Assembly: GCA_020725025.1 (NCBI GenBank)
Contig: DYFV01000010.1
Location: 37,659-101,658 of the forward strand
Origin: Azoarcus sp.
Lineage (GTDB): Bacteria > Pseudomonadota > Gammaproteobacteria > Burkholderiales > Rhodocyclaceae
DNA: 64,000 nt
Reading direction: 5' to 3'
Below are positions 33,832 through 43,200 of the stretch, one piece after another. A model generated the notes under the pieces. That model was not told where the DNA came from, ran no database searches, and saw only the letters and a program-made list of their open reading frames with translations. How positions within the stretch are numbered: position 1 is the first letter of the stretch; each line of letters begins with the position of its first letter. The position numbers and the translations under genes are program-made.

Positions 33832-33862
33832 GCGTAGCCCGGATGGAGGAACGGAATCCGGG
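33832..33862 (+). repeat. Extragenic repeat, single copy
   Basis: GCGTAGCCCGGATGGAGG followed by AACGGAATCCGGG. It lies between the arginase-OAT gene and ubiB, ending 3 bp from the ubiB stop codon. It is a single copy with no facing partner, unlike most other loci here. Confidence 0.8.
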
Positions 33863-33865
33863 CCG

Positions 33866-35395
33866 TCAGACCAGGCGGCGGTAAAGCTCCAGCGTCACCA
33901 GCGCGACCACGATGATGCTCGCGATCACCAGCACCCGCCCCTGGCGGCGCAGGGTGTTGTTCATGCGGTCGAGCTCGTCCCGCTGGGCGCGGTAGGCGCG
34001 CGCCGATTCGGTGAGCGACTGGTGCGCGAGCCGCGGCAGCTGCGGCAGCATGCCGGCCCAGGCGGGGGCTTCGTCGCGCACGCCGCGCAGCAGCGCCCGC
34101 CAGCCCATGCGCTCGTTCATCCAGCGCTCGAGGAAGGGCTTGGCCGTCTTCCACAGATCGAGCTCGGGGTCGAGCTGGCGCCCGAGTCCCTCGATGTTGA
34201 GCAGGGTCTTCTGCAGAAGCACCAGCTGGGGCTGCACCTCCATCTCGAAGCGGCGCGCGGTCTGGAAGAGACGCAGCAGCGTCTTGCCGAAGGAGATGTC
34301 CTTCAGCGGCTTGTCGAAGATGGGCTCGCACACGGTGCGGATGGCCGCCTCGAACTCGTCCACCCGTGTCTTGGCCGGCACCCAGCCCGCCTCGATGTGG
34401 GCGAGCGCCACGCGCCGGTAATCGCGCTTGAAGAAGGCGAGGAAGTTCTGCGCGAGGTAGTTCTTGTCCTCCTCGTTGAGCGTCCCCATGATGCCGAAGT
34501 CCAGCGCGATGTAGCGCCCGTCGCGATGCACGAAGATGTTGCCCGGGTGCATGTCGGCGTGGAAGAAGCCGTCGCGGAAGACCTGGGTGAAGAAGATCTC
34601 CACCCCCGCGCGCGAGAGCAGCGACAGATCCGTGCCCTGGGCGCGCAGCGCCTCGATCTGCGAGATGGGCACACCGCGCATGCGCTCCATCACCATCACC
34701 GAGGAGCCGCACCAGTCCCAGTACACCTCGGGCACCAGCAGCAGCGACGAGTCCTTGAAGTTGCGCCGCAGCTGCGAGCAGTTGGCCGCCTCGCGCATGA
34801 GGTCGAGCTCGTCGCGCAGGTACTTGCTGAACTCGGCCACCACCTCGATGGGCTTCAGGCGCCGCGCCTCCGGCCACACCCGGTCGAGCAGGATGGCGGC
34901 GGTCTCGAGCAGTGCCATGTCGTGGGCGATCACCCGCTCGATCCCCGGACGCAGGATCTTCACCGCCACCTCGGTGCCGTTCGGGAGCTCGGCGAAGTGC
35001 ACCTGCGCCACCGAGGCCGACGCTACCGGCGTGCGCTCGAAGTTGATGAACACCGCGTCCACCGGGCGCCCGTAGAAGTCCTCCAGCACCTTCAGGGCCT
35101 GCTCGGTGGGGAAGGGCGGCACCCGGTCCTGCAGCAGCGCGAGTTCGTCGGCGATGTCCGGCGGCAACAGGTCGCGCCGGGTGGAAAGCATCTGCCCGAA
35201 CTTGACGAAGATCGGGCCCAGCGACTCGAGCGCGCGGCGCAGCCGCACCGCCCGCGGCTCCGCGAAGCGGCGCCAGAAAAACAGGACGTGCCACAGCCGC
35301 AGCAGGCGCCCGCTCGGGTCGGCTTCGAGCACGACCTGATCGAGGCCGAAGCGCAGGCCTACGGTGATGATCCTGGCAAGTCGGAAAAGGCGCAC
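33866..35395 (-). CDS. ubiB: UbiB, atypical kinase-like ubiquinone biosynthesis ATPase
   Basis: Protein of 509 residues. Hallmarks of the UbiB/ADCK family are intact: the KxGQ motif ([17 protein letters not shown]), the alanine-rich loop ([25 protein letters not shown]), ExD-type [15 protein letters not shown], catalytic [11 protein letters not shown] and metal-binding [10 protein letters not shown]-terminal membrane anchor ends the protein ([21 protein letters not shown]). It supports the aerobic ubiquinone pathway, complementing the O2-independent ubiUVT genes 5 kb away. No other ubi genes adjoin it here. Confidence 0.94.
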   Translation of the reverse strand: MRLFRLARIITVGLRFGLDQVVLEADPSGRLLRLWHVLFFWRRFAEPRAVRLRRALESLGPIFVKFGQMLSTRRDLLPPDIADELALLQDRVPPFPTEQALKVLEDFYGRPVDAVFINFERTPVASASVAQVHFAELPNGTEVAVKILRPGIERVIAHDMALLETAAILLDRVWPEARRLKPIEVVAEFSKYLRDELDLMREAANCSQLRRNFKDSSLLLVPEVYWDWCGSSVMVMERMRGVPISQIEALRAQGTDLSLLSRAGVEIFFTQVFRDGFFHADMHPGNIFVHRDGRYIALDFGIMGTLNEEDKNYLAQNFLAFFKRDYRRVALAHIEAGWVPAKTRVDEFEAAIRTVCEPIFDKPLKDISFGKTLLRLFQTARRFEMEVQPQLVLLQKTLLNIEGLGRQLDPELDLWKTAKPFLERWMNERMGWRALLRGVRDEAPAWAGMLPQLPRLAHQSLTESARAYRAQRDELDRMNNTLRRQGRVLVIASIIVVALVTLELYRRLV

Positions 35396-35741
35396 GGAAT
35401 GGGGGGCGGAAGGGCAAAACGCGGACTTTAGCGGGAAAGCGGGGGGCGGCCAAGCAGCAGGTATGCGAGCGATGCACTCGGCATCGTGCGACGGGAGTGT
35501 TCCGGCGTGGCGCCGAGGGACTCTCCACGCTGCACGACTACACCGGCGCAGTCGCCCTCCCCCTCACGTCGATCGGCTGCGAGCTCGCCCGCGACGAGGT
35601 CTTCGACGGCGTCCGAGACGCTGAGTCGGCATGTGCAGCGGCGGAAGCCGCGAATCCAGGTATCTCCCTGACAACCCCGAGGACGGGAGGGGCGCCGGCG
35701 ATCGGCTATAATTCAGCCCTTTTTACGCATCTCCGAGTGCC
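35396..35741. other. 346-bp intergenic region between divergent ubiB and argS
   Basis: No gene I can support lies here. The track ORFs 35364-35624, 35486-35671 and 35497-35745 show no recognisable domain and overlap one another in different frames. The right end holds the argS promoter. The left end should contain the ubiB promoter and leader, but I see no clear boxes. The middle has no obvious repeat. Confidence 0.6.
35707..35712 (+). promoter_or_regulatory. argS -10 box
   Basis: A consensus TATAAT stands 30 bp before the argS ATG, predicting a start near 35719 and a leader of about 22 bases. The -35 region (GC-rich) is poor. It stands out in this GC-rich background. Confidence 0.6.
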
Positions 35742-37505
35742 ATGAGCGCTGATCCCAAGCTTCACCTCGCCGAGCTGCTGCGCGCCGCGCTGAAGAGCGT
35801 CGCCCCGCAGCTGGCCGACACCCCGATCCATCTCGAGCGGCCCAAGCAGGCGGGGCACGGCGACTTCGCGACCAACCTCGCGCTGCAGCTCGCCAAGCCG
35901 CTGAAGAAGAACCCGCGCGAGGTGGCGGCGCAGCTCGTGGCCGAGCTGCCGTCGTCGCCCCTGGTGGCCGGGCGCGAGGTGGCAGGTGCCGGCTTCATCA
36001 ACTTCACGCTGGCCGCCGGCGCCAAGACCGCGGTGGTGGGCGAGGTGCTCGCGCGTGGGGCGGACTACGGGCGCGGCAAGCGCGGCGGCCCCAAGGTGCT
36101 GGTGGAGTTCGTCTCGGCCAACCCGACCGGGCCCCTGCACGTGGGCCACGGCCGGGGTGCCGCCTACGGGGCGTCCCTGGCCGCGGTGCTCGACTTCGCC
36201 GGCTTCGAGGTGACCCGCGAATACTACGTGAACGACGCCGGCCGGCAGATGGACATCCTGGCGCTGTCCACCTGGCTGCGCTACCTGGCGCTCTTCGACA
36301 TCGTCGTGCCCTTCCCGCCCAATGCCTACCAGGGCGACTACGTGATCGGCATGGCGCGCGAGATGCAGGCGGGCCACGGCGACCGCTTCGCCAAGGTCAC
36401 CCGCGAGCAGGTCCTTCAAGGCGCGCCGGACCTGCCGGTGGCCGATCGCAAGGACGAGGAGGCCAAGGCCCAGCGCGAGACCCACCTGGACGTGCTGATC
36501 GCCAACGCCAAGCGCCTGCTGGGCGAGGACTACCACTGGGTGCACGGCTTCGCCCTGAACGAGCAGCTCGGCGACGGGCGCGAGGACCTCGAGGAGTTCG
36601 GCGTGCACTTCGACCGCTGGTTCTCCGAGAAGAGCCTCTTCGACACGGGGCTCGTCGATCGCGCCGTGGCCGAACTGGAGCGCCGTGGCCATGTCTATGT
36701 GCAGGACGGTGCCAAGTGGTTCCGCTCCTCGGCCTTCGGTGACGAGAAGGACAGGGTGGTGCAGCGCGAGAACGGGCTCTACACCTACTTCGCCTCCGAC
36801 ATCGCCTACCACTTCAACAAGTACGAGCGCGGCTACGACCGCATCATCGACATCTGGGGCGCGGACCACCACGGCTACATTCCCCGCGTGCGCGGTGCCA
36901 TGGTGGCGCTGGGCCTGCCGCCCGAGCGGCTGGAGGTGGCGCTGGTGCAGTTCGCAGTGCTCTATCGCAACGGACAGAAGGCTTCCATGTCGACCCGCTC
37001 GGGCGAATTCGTGACCCTGCGCGAGCTGCGCCGCGAGGTGGGCAACGATGCCTGCCGCTTCTTCTACGTATTGAGGAAGAGCGACCAGCATCTGGACTTC
37101 GACCTCGATCTGGCCAAGAGCCAGAGCAACGAGAACCCCGTCTACTACGTGCAGTACGCCCACGCGCGCATCTGCTCGGTGCTCGCCCAGTGGGGCGGCG
37201 AGGAGAAGGAGCTGGCCGCGGCCGATGTCGCGCGGCTCGGCAACGAGCGCGAGCTCGCCCTGTGCGCGCGCCTCGCGGCCTTCCCCGAGCTCGTGCAGAA
37301 CGCCGCGGCCGACTACGCGCCGCACCAGATCGCCTTCTATCTGAAGGATCTGGCCGGCGAGTTCCACAGCTGGTACAACGCCGAGCGCATGCTGGTGGAC
37401 GACGAGGCGGTGAAGCTCGCCCGCCTCGCGCTGGCCGCCGCCGTGCGCCGGGTGCTGGCCTCGGGCCTCGCGCTGCTCGGCGTGTCGGCCCCGCAATCGA
37501 TGTAA
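35742..37505 (+). CDS. argS: Arginyl-tRNA synthetase
   Basis: Class I synthetase of 587 residues. An N-terminal Arg-tRNA additional domain (1-120) precedes the nucleotide-binding fold with the HIGH-type motif in NPTGPLHVGHGRGAAYGA and the KMSKS counterpart KASMSTRSGEFVTL. The DALR anticodon domain follows (SVLAQWGGEEKELA onward) and ends LALLGVSAPQSM. It charges tRNA-Arg with arginine. It leads the operon argS-SPOR (15 bp gap) and probably dsbA, an arrangement I associate with betaproteobacteria. Confidence 0.96.
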   Translation: MSADPKLHLAELLRAALKSVAPQLADTPIHLERPKQAGHGDFATNLALQLAKPLKKNPREVAAQLVAELPSSPLVAGREVAGAGFINFTLAAGAKTAVVGEVLARGADYGRGKRGGPKVLVEFVSANPTGPLHVGHGRGAAYGASLAAVLDFAGFEVTREYYVNDAGRQMDILALSTWLRYLALFDIVVPFPPNAYQGDYVIGMAREMQAGHGDRFAKVTREQVLQGAPDLPVADRKDEEAKAQRETHLDVLIANAKRLLGEDYHWVHGFALNEQLGDGREDLEEFGVHFDRWFSEKSLFDTGLVDRAVAELERRGHVYVQDGAKWFRSSAFGDEKDRVVQRENGLYTYFASDIAYHFNKYERGYDRIIDIWGADHHGYIPRVRGAMVALGLPPERLEVALVQFAVLYRNGQKASMSTRSGEFVTLRELRREVGNDACRFFYVLRKSDQHLDFDLDLAKSQSNENPVYYVQYAHARICSVLAQWGGEEKELAAADVARLGNERELALCARLAAFPELVQNAAADYAPHQIAFYLKDLAGEFHSWYNAERMLVDDEAVKLARLALAAAVRRVLASGLALLGVSAPQSM

Positions 37506-37520
37506 CCGGAGAACGAACCC

Positions 37521-38090
37521 GTGAGCCGAAACGCCAAGCCCCGATCGAAGACCGCCCGCCCGGCGGCGAAGAGCCGTGGCGGCATCCTCGTCGGCATCTT
37601 CATCGGGCTGGTGCTGGGCGCGCTGTTCGCCGCCGCGGCGGCGTGGTATTTCACGCGCTCGGCGCCTTTCCAGACGCCGCCCACGGTCTCGCCGCGCGCG
37701 CCGACCGCCGACCAGCCGCCGCTCGCGCTGCCCGGCAAGCCGGGCGACCGGCCGGTGGCCAAGCAGGATTTCCAGTTCTACAAGATCCTGCCGCAGGGGG
37801 AGAGCGCGCCGACCGATCCGGTGCCGCCGCAGCCGCAGGCGGCCGAGAGCGCCGATCGCCTCTACCTTCAGATCGGCGCCTTCGAGGATCCGGGCGAGGC
37901 CGACAACCTCAAGGCCATGCTGGCATTGAACGGAATCGAGGCGAGCGCGCAGCGCGCCCAGATCGCCGACGGCCGCATCGTGCATCGCGTGCGCATCGGC
38001 CCCTTCGCCAAGCCCGAGGACATGAATCCGGTGCGCGCCCGCCTGGCGCAGGCCGGCTTCACCGCCGCCGTGGTCAAGGCAAACCCGTAA
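37521..38090 (+). CDS. SPOR-domain membrane protein
   Basis: Protein of 189 residues with a GTG start and an AACCGGAGAACG leader. A short basic cytoplasmic tail, one membrane helix (GGILVGIFIGLVLGALFAAAAAWYF), a Pro-rich periplasmic linker and a C-terminal SPOR domain (LYLQIGAFEDPGEADNLKAMLAL ... HRVRIGPFAKPEDMNPVRARL) follow. The topology is FtsN-like. SPOR domains bind denuded septal peptidoglycan, so a division-site role is likely. Confidence 0.9.
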   Translation: MSRNAKPRSKTARPAAKSRGGILVGIFIGLVLGALFAAAAAWYFTRSAPFQTPPTVSPRAPTADQPPLALPGKPGDRPVAKQDFQFYKILPQGESAPTDPVPPQPQAAESADRLYLQIGAFEDPGEADNLKAMLALNGIEASAQRAQIADGRIVHRVRIGPFAKPEDMNPVRARLAQAGFTAAVVKANP

Positions 38091-38179
38091 TCCGGCCGGG
38101 GTCCTGAAGACCCTGCGCCATCAGGAACAACCGGCGCGAAGCGCCGTCAGACGTGCTGTCATCAAAACAGGAGCATCGA

Positions 38180-38827
38180 ATGGATCGTCGTCACGTCCTC
38201 AAGCAGCTCGCCGCACTCGCGGCGCTTTCCACCGTCGGCGCCGCGAGCTACGCGCAGCGCTCGGGCGGACCGGCGTTCCAGACGCTGCCGACGAAGGTGC
38301 CGACCGACTCGCCGGGCAAGGTCGAGGTGATCGAGTTCTTCTCCTACGGCTGCCCGCACTGCCACGATTTCGAGCCGCTCCTGCACGACTGGGCGAAGAA
38401 GCTTCCCTCCGACGTGAGCCTGGTGAAGGTGCCCATCACCTTCAACCGCGAGCAGTGGACCGTGCTCGCGCGCCTCTACTACACCATCCAGGCGCTGGGC
38501 GATGCCGACAAGCTTCACGCTGCGGCCTTCGACGCGCTCCACAACCGGCGCATCCCGCTGTTCCGCGAGGACGCGCTCTTCGACTGGGCGGCGAGCCAGG
38601 GTGTCGACCGCAAGCGCTTCATCGACGCCTACAAGTCCTTCGGCGTGCAGTCGCGCATGCAGCGCGCCAACCAGATCGCCGCCGCCTACCGGGTGAACGG
38701 CGTGCCGCTGATGGCGGTGGACGGCCGTTACCTGGTCTCGGCCAGCACCGCCGGCGGCTACGATGCCATGCTCAAGACGGTGGACGAGCTCATCGCCCGT
38801 TCCCGCAGCGGCAAGGGCGGCAGCTGA
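38180..38827 (+). CDS. dsbA: DsbA-type periplasmic thiol:disulfide interchange protein
   Basis: Protein of 215 residues. The ATG at 38180 has a CAGGAG site; the track start is 27 bp too early. The signal peptide MDRRHVLKQLAALAALSTVG begins with twin arginines (RRHVLK), so Tat export is possible. The active site is CPHC in FFSYGCPHCHDFEP, with the cis-Pro loop VNGVPLMAVDGRYLV. It catalyses disulfide formation in exported proteins, which may include the cysteine-bearing secretin clients. Confidence 0.93.
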   Translation: MDRRHVLKQLAALAALSTVGAASYAQRSGGPAFQTLPTKVPTDSPGKVEVIEFFSYGCPHCHDFEPLLHDWAKKLPSDVSLVKVPITFNREQWTVLARLYYTIQALGDADKLHAAAFDALHNRRIPLFREDALFDWAASQGVDRKRFIDAYKSFGVQSRMQRANQIAAAYRVNGVPLMAVDGRYLVSASTAGGYDAMLKTVDELIARSRSGKGGS

Positions 38828-38851
38828 GCCTTCGCGCCGCCTGACCGCGGC

Positions 38852-39649
38852 ATGCCTCCCTACACCCCGAGTCCGGCTGCGGCCGGACTTCGTGTTTTCC
38901 TGACCGGCGCCTCGAGCGGGCTGGGGCAGGCCTTCGCCCGCCACTACGCGGCGCGCGGCGCGCGCCTGGGGCTGGTGGCGCGCCGCGAGGCCGCGCTGGC
39001 CGAGCTCGCCGCCTCGCTCCCCGGGGAGCATCTCGCCCTGGCGGCGGACGTGGGCGATGGGGCCGCGCTCGCCTGCGCGGCCCGACGCTACCTGGATGAG
39101 GTCGGCGTGCCCGACATCGTCATCGCCAACGCGGGCGTCTCGGTCGGTACCCTCACCGAGTACGCCGAGGATCTCGACGCCTTCGAGCGGGTGCTCCGCA
39201 CCAACGTGAACGGCATGGTGGCCTCCTTCCAGCCCTTCGTCGCGCCGATGCGCGCCCGCGGCAGCGGCCGGCTCGTGGGCATCGCCTCGGTGGCCGGCAT
39301 CCGCGGGCTGCCGGGGGCGGGCGCCTACAGCGCCTCCAAGGCCGCCGCCATCGCCTACCTGGAGAGCCTGCGGGTGGAACTGCGCGGCAGCGGAGTGCGG
39401 GTGGTGACCCTGGCGCCCGGCTACATCGCCACCCCGATGACGGCGGTCAATCCCTATCCCATGCCTTTCCTCCTGCCCGCCGACGAGGCGGCCCGGCGCA
39501 TGGCGCGGGTCATCGACGCCGGCCGCGCCTACGCGGTGGTGCCGTGGCAGATGGGCATCGTGGCGGGTCTGCTGCGGGCGCTGCCCAACGGCGTGTTCGA
39601 CGCGCTCTTCGCCCGCGCCGGCCGCAAGCCGCGCGGCCTGCCCCTGTAG
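38852..39649 (+). CDS. Short-chain dehydrogenase/reductase
   Basis: Protein of 265 residues. It has the NAD(P)-binding TGASSGLG, NAG in VIANAGVSVG, the catalytic Ser region GIASVAGIRGLPG and the YSASK active-site tetrad. The basic LVARRE after the second strand suggests NADP preference. The C-terminal loop LAPGYIATPMTAVNPYPMPF resembles SDRs that often sit beside dsbA in betaproteobacteria. The substrate is unknown. Confidence 0.9.
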   Translation: MPPYTPSPAAAGLRVFLTGASSGLGQAFARHYAARGARLGLVARREAALAELAASLPGEHLALAADVGDGAALACAARRYLDEVGVPDIVIANAGVSVGTLTEYAEDLDAFERVLRTNVNGMVASFQPFVAPMRARGSGRLVGIASVAGIRGLPGAGAYSASKAAAIAYLESLRVELRGSGVRVVTLAPGYIATPMTAVNPYPMPFLLPADEAARRMARVIDAGRAYAVVPWQMGIVAGLLRALPNGVFDALFARAGRKPRGLPL

Positions 39650-39674
39650 GAGCGGCTGCCGCTCCTACAAGGGG
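39641..39674 (+). terminator. Strong hairpin overlapping the SDR stop codon
   Basis: CCCCTGTAGGAGCGG-CTG-CCGCTCCTACAAGGGG folds into a 15-base stem with one bulged A and a three-base loop. The TAG stop of the SDR gene is inside the left arm. No U-run follows. The GTAGGAGCGGC motif resembles known repetitive extragenic palindromes in other proteobacteria, so it may be a repeat as well as a terminator. Confidence 0.65.
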
Positions 39675-39725
39675 ATGTCTCCGTTATATGATGCGGTCCT
39701 TTCGACAATAACCGGAGCCGAGGCC

Positions 39726-40127
39726 ATGTCCGATTCCACCGAACGCCGCCGCCGCCAGCGCTTCCTCGCCCTGCGCCGCGGCGAAACCTGCTTCTGGGCG
39801 CAGATCGACGGCAGGCGCACGCCGCTGCTCGACCTCTCGCTGGAAGGCTTCGGCATCCCGGACGACGCAGTGCTCCCTGCGGACGGCGGCTTCGAGGTGG
39901 TGTTGCACCGCGCGGGTGTGCCCGACGAGATCCGTGCCCGCGCCCACGTGGTGAACCGTGTCGCCCATCCGAGCGGCGGACAGGTCGGCTGCCTTTTCGA
40001 CACGTTGGAAGGCGACGGCCGGGAGCGGCTGGAGGAGTGGCTCACGGTCCACGTGCTCGCCAATGCCTCGGTGCCGATCACCGAGAAGGACGCGGTCGCC
40101 ATCGTCTCGGGGCCCTCGCTGGTCTGA
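39726..40127 (+). CDS. PilZ-domain protein (cyclic di-GMP receptor)
   Basis: Protein of 133 residues. The ligand motif is present: ERRRRQRF supplies the RxxxR element at the N terminus, and DLSLEG supplies D/NxSxxG about 30 residues later, followed by beta-barrel strands (VNRVAHPSGGQVGCLF). I chose the ATG at 39726, which opens directly onto the arginine motif; the track start at 39675 lies in the hairpin shadow. The GGDEF cyclase at 3.5 kb is a possible source of ligand. The output partner is unknown. Confidence 0.87.
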   Translation: MSDSTERRRRQRFLALRRGETCFWAQIDGRRTPLLDLSLEGFGIPDDAVLPADGGFEVVLHRAGVPDEIRARAHVVNRVAHPSGGQVGCLFDTLEGDGRERLEEWLTVHVLANASVPITEKDAVAIVSGPSLV

Positions 40128-40140
40128 GCGCCCCCCGCTT

Positions 40141-40220
40141 CCGGTAAGGGAAAACGCCCCTTCCGGGATGCGGCCGATGCGGGTAGGGTATGGCGGAAAA
40201 ACGCGCCCCGGCGGGGGCGC
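40141..40220. other. Two hairpins between pilZ and the glutamate dehydrogenase gene
   Basis: Hairpin 1 (40141-40166) pairs CCGG-AAGGG with CCCTT-CCGG around AAAACGC, with one bulged T. Hairpin 2 (40203-40220) is GCGCCCC-GGCG-GGGGCGC, all GC. Read on the minus strand, hairpin 2 is followed by GTTTTT, like an intrinsic terminator in the antisense direction. In the sense direction it would lie in the dehydrogenase leader, 17 bases before the ATG. Confidence 0.4.
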
Positions 40221-40237
40221 TCTTCGGGAGTACAGCC

Positions 40238-43200
40238 ATGCTCGCACCCCACCAGGAGGCCGTCAGCGCCCCCTTCGACGCGGTCCTGGAACTCATCGAG
40301 ACCAAGCTGCCCGCCGACCAGGCAGCCCTCGTCGTCCCGTTCGCCCGCAAGTATTTCAGCCAGGTCGATCCAGAGGACGTGCTCGACCGTCCGGTCGCCG
40401 ACCTCTACGGCGCGGTCCTGTCCCACTGGCAGTTCATGCGCCGCCATCCGGCCGGCACACGGCTGCGTGCCTACAATCCTCGCCTCGAGGAGCACGGCTG
40501 GGAATCGACCCACACGGTCATCGAGATCGTCAATGACGACATGCCCTTCCTGGTCGATTCCATCACCATGGAGGTCAACCGCCAGGGCCTCACCCTGCAC
40601 CTGATCGTCCACCCGGTGATGCGTGTGGTGCGCGACGCGGCGGGCAATTACCTGGGTCTTGCCGGCGAGGGCGAGGCGGAGAAGGGCCGCTACGAGTCCA
40701 TCATCCACGTGGAAGTGGATCGGCGCACCGAGCCCGCCGACCTCGAGGCGCTGCAGGCCGGTCTCACCCGCGTGCTGGACGACGTGCGTGCGGCCGTCGC
40801 CGACTGGCCGGCGATGCGCGAGCGGCTCGCCGACATCGTCGCCGAAGTGGAAAGCCGGCCCCCTCCGGTCGAGGACGACCGGGACGAGGTGCTCGCCTTC
40901 CTGAAGTGGATCGGCGACGGAAACTTCGTTCTGCTCGGCTGCCGCGACTACGACCTGGTCACCACCGGGGGCGAGAACGAGCTGCGCATCCGGCCCGGGA
41001 GCGGCCAGGGTCTGCTGCGCGAGAGCGGGGAGGAGAAACTGTCGCGCGCCTTCGCCGCCCTGCCGCCGCAGCTCAAGGCCCAAGCGCATCTGCCGCGGCT
41101 CCTCACCCTCACCAAGACCAACAGCCGCTCCACGGTGCACCGCCCCGGCTACCTCGACTACATCGGCATCAAGGTGTTCGACGCCGAGGGGCGGGTGGTC
41201 GGCGAGCGGCGGGTGATCGGGCTGCTCGCCTCGACCGCCTACAGCACCCGCCCGATCTACATCCCCCTCCTGCGGCGCAAGGTCGCCGCAGTGATCGAGC
41301 GCGCCGGGCTGATGCCGGGCAGCCACGCGGCCAAGGCGCTGCTCACCATCCTCGAGCGCTACCCGCGGGACGAGCTCTTCCAGATCGAGGTGGACGAGCT
41401 CTACGCCCACGCCGTCGCCATCCTGCGGCTGGGCGAGCGCCAGCGCACGCGGCTGCTGGTGCGCTGCGACCCGTTCGCGCGCTTTGTCTCGTGCCTGGTC
41501 TACGTGCCGCGGGAGCACTACAACACCGAGCAGCGCCGCCGCATGCAGGCGGTGCTGATGGAGGCCTTCAACGGCGCGAGCTCCGAGTTCGACGTGCACT
41601 TCTCCGAGTCGGCCCTGGCACGCATCCAGATCGTGGTGCGCACCCGCGAGTCGGTGATCCCGCCCTTCGACGTGCGCGAGCTCGAGCAGCGGCTCGCCCG
41701 TGCCGCACGGCGCTGGGAAGACGACCTGCAGCAGGCGCTCGTCGTCCACTGCGGCGAGGAGCGCGGCATGGCGCTCTTCGCCCGCTACTGCAACGCCTTT
41801 CCGGCCGGCTACCGCGAGCACTACCCGGCGCGCGTGGCGGTGTTCGACGTGGAGCAGATGGAGAGCCTCACCGGCGACGACGGCCTGGCGATGAGTCTCT
41901 ACGTGCCCCTCGAAGCGCCGCCCGGGCGGCTCAACTTCAAGCTCTACCGTGCGGGCGCGCCGGTTGCCCTGTCGACGAGCCTCCCCATGCTCGAGCACAT
42001 GGGCGTGCAGGTGATCGACGAGCGTCCCGCCGAGATCGACCGCCAGGACGGGCGCCGCATCTGGATCCACGACTTCGGGCTCGCCCACGCCGGCAGCGGC
42101 GAGCTCGACGTGGACCGCCTGCGCCCGCTGTTCCAGGATGCCTTCCTGCGCGTGTGGCGCAGCGAGATCGAGAACGACGACTTCAACCGCCTCACGCTGC
42201 TCGCCGGCCTGGGCTGGCGAGAGGTGAGCGTGCTGCGCGCCTACGCCAAGTACATGCGCCAGGCGGGCTTCACCTTCAGTCAGAGCTACATGGAGCAGAC
42301 GCTCGCCGCCTACCCGGCGCTCGCGCGCGAGCTCTTCGCCCTCTTCGCGGCACGCTTCGACCCGGCCCACGAGCGCAACCGCGAGAGCCAGTGCGTGCGC
42401 CTGGTGGTGCACATCGAGGAGGCGCTGAACAAGGTCGCCAACCTGGACGAGGACCGCATCCTGCGCCAGTTCCTGGCCATGATCGAGGCGACCCTGCGCA
42501 CCAACTACTTCCAGCCCGGCGCAGACGGGCGGCCCAAGCCCTGGATCTCCTTCAAGTTCGACCCGGGGCGCATCCCCAACCTGCCGCATCCGCGGCCGAT
42601 GTTCGAGATCTTCGTGTACTCGCCGCGGGTGGAGGGCGTACACCTGCGCGGCGGCAAGGTGGCCCGCGGCGGGCTGCGCTGGTCCGACCGGATGGAGGAC
42701 TTCCGCACCGAGATCCTGGGGCTGGTGAAGGCGCAGATCGTGAAGAACGCGGTGATCGTGCCGGTGGGCTCCAAGGGCGGCTTCGTGCTCAAGGCGCCGC
42801 CGCCGGCCGGCGACCGCGAGGCGCTCATGGCCGAGGGCGTGGCGTGCTACCGCACCTACCTGCGGGGCCTCCTCGACATCACCGACAACCTGCGCCTGGG
42901 CAAGGTGCTGCCGCCGCCCCGCGTGGTGCGCCACGACGAGGACGATCCCTATCTGGTGGTGGCCGCCGACAAGGGCACCGCGACCTTCTCCGACTACGCC
43001 AACGCGGTGGCGGCCGAGTACGGCTTCTGGCTGGGCGACGCCTTCGCCTCGGGCGGCTCGGTGGGCTACGACCACAAGAAGATGGGCATCACCGCGCGCG
43101 GCGCCTGGGAGTCGGCCAAGCGCCACTTCCGCGAGCTGGGGACGAACATCCAGGAGCAGCCCTTCAGCGTCGTCGGCATCGGCGACATGTCGGGCGACGT

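Noticed and set aside
35497-35745. 82-residue ORF before argS
   Set aside because: It overlaps the argS promoter and start, has no domain, and competes with other chance ORFs in the same gap.
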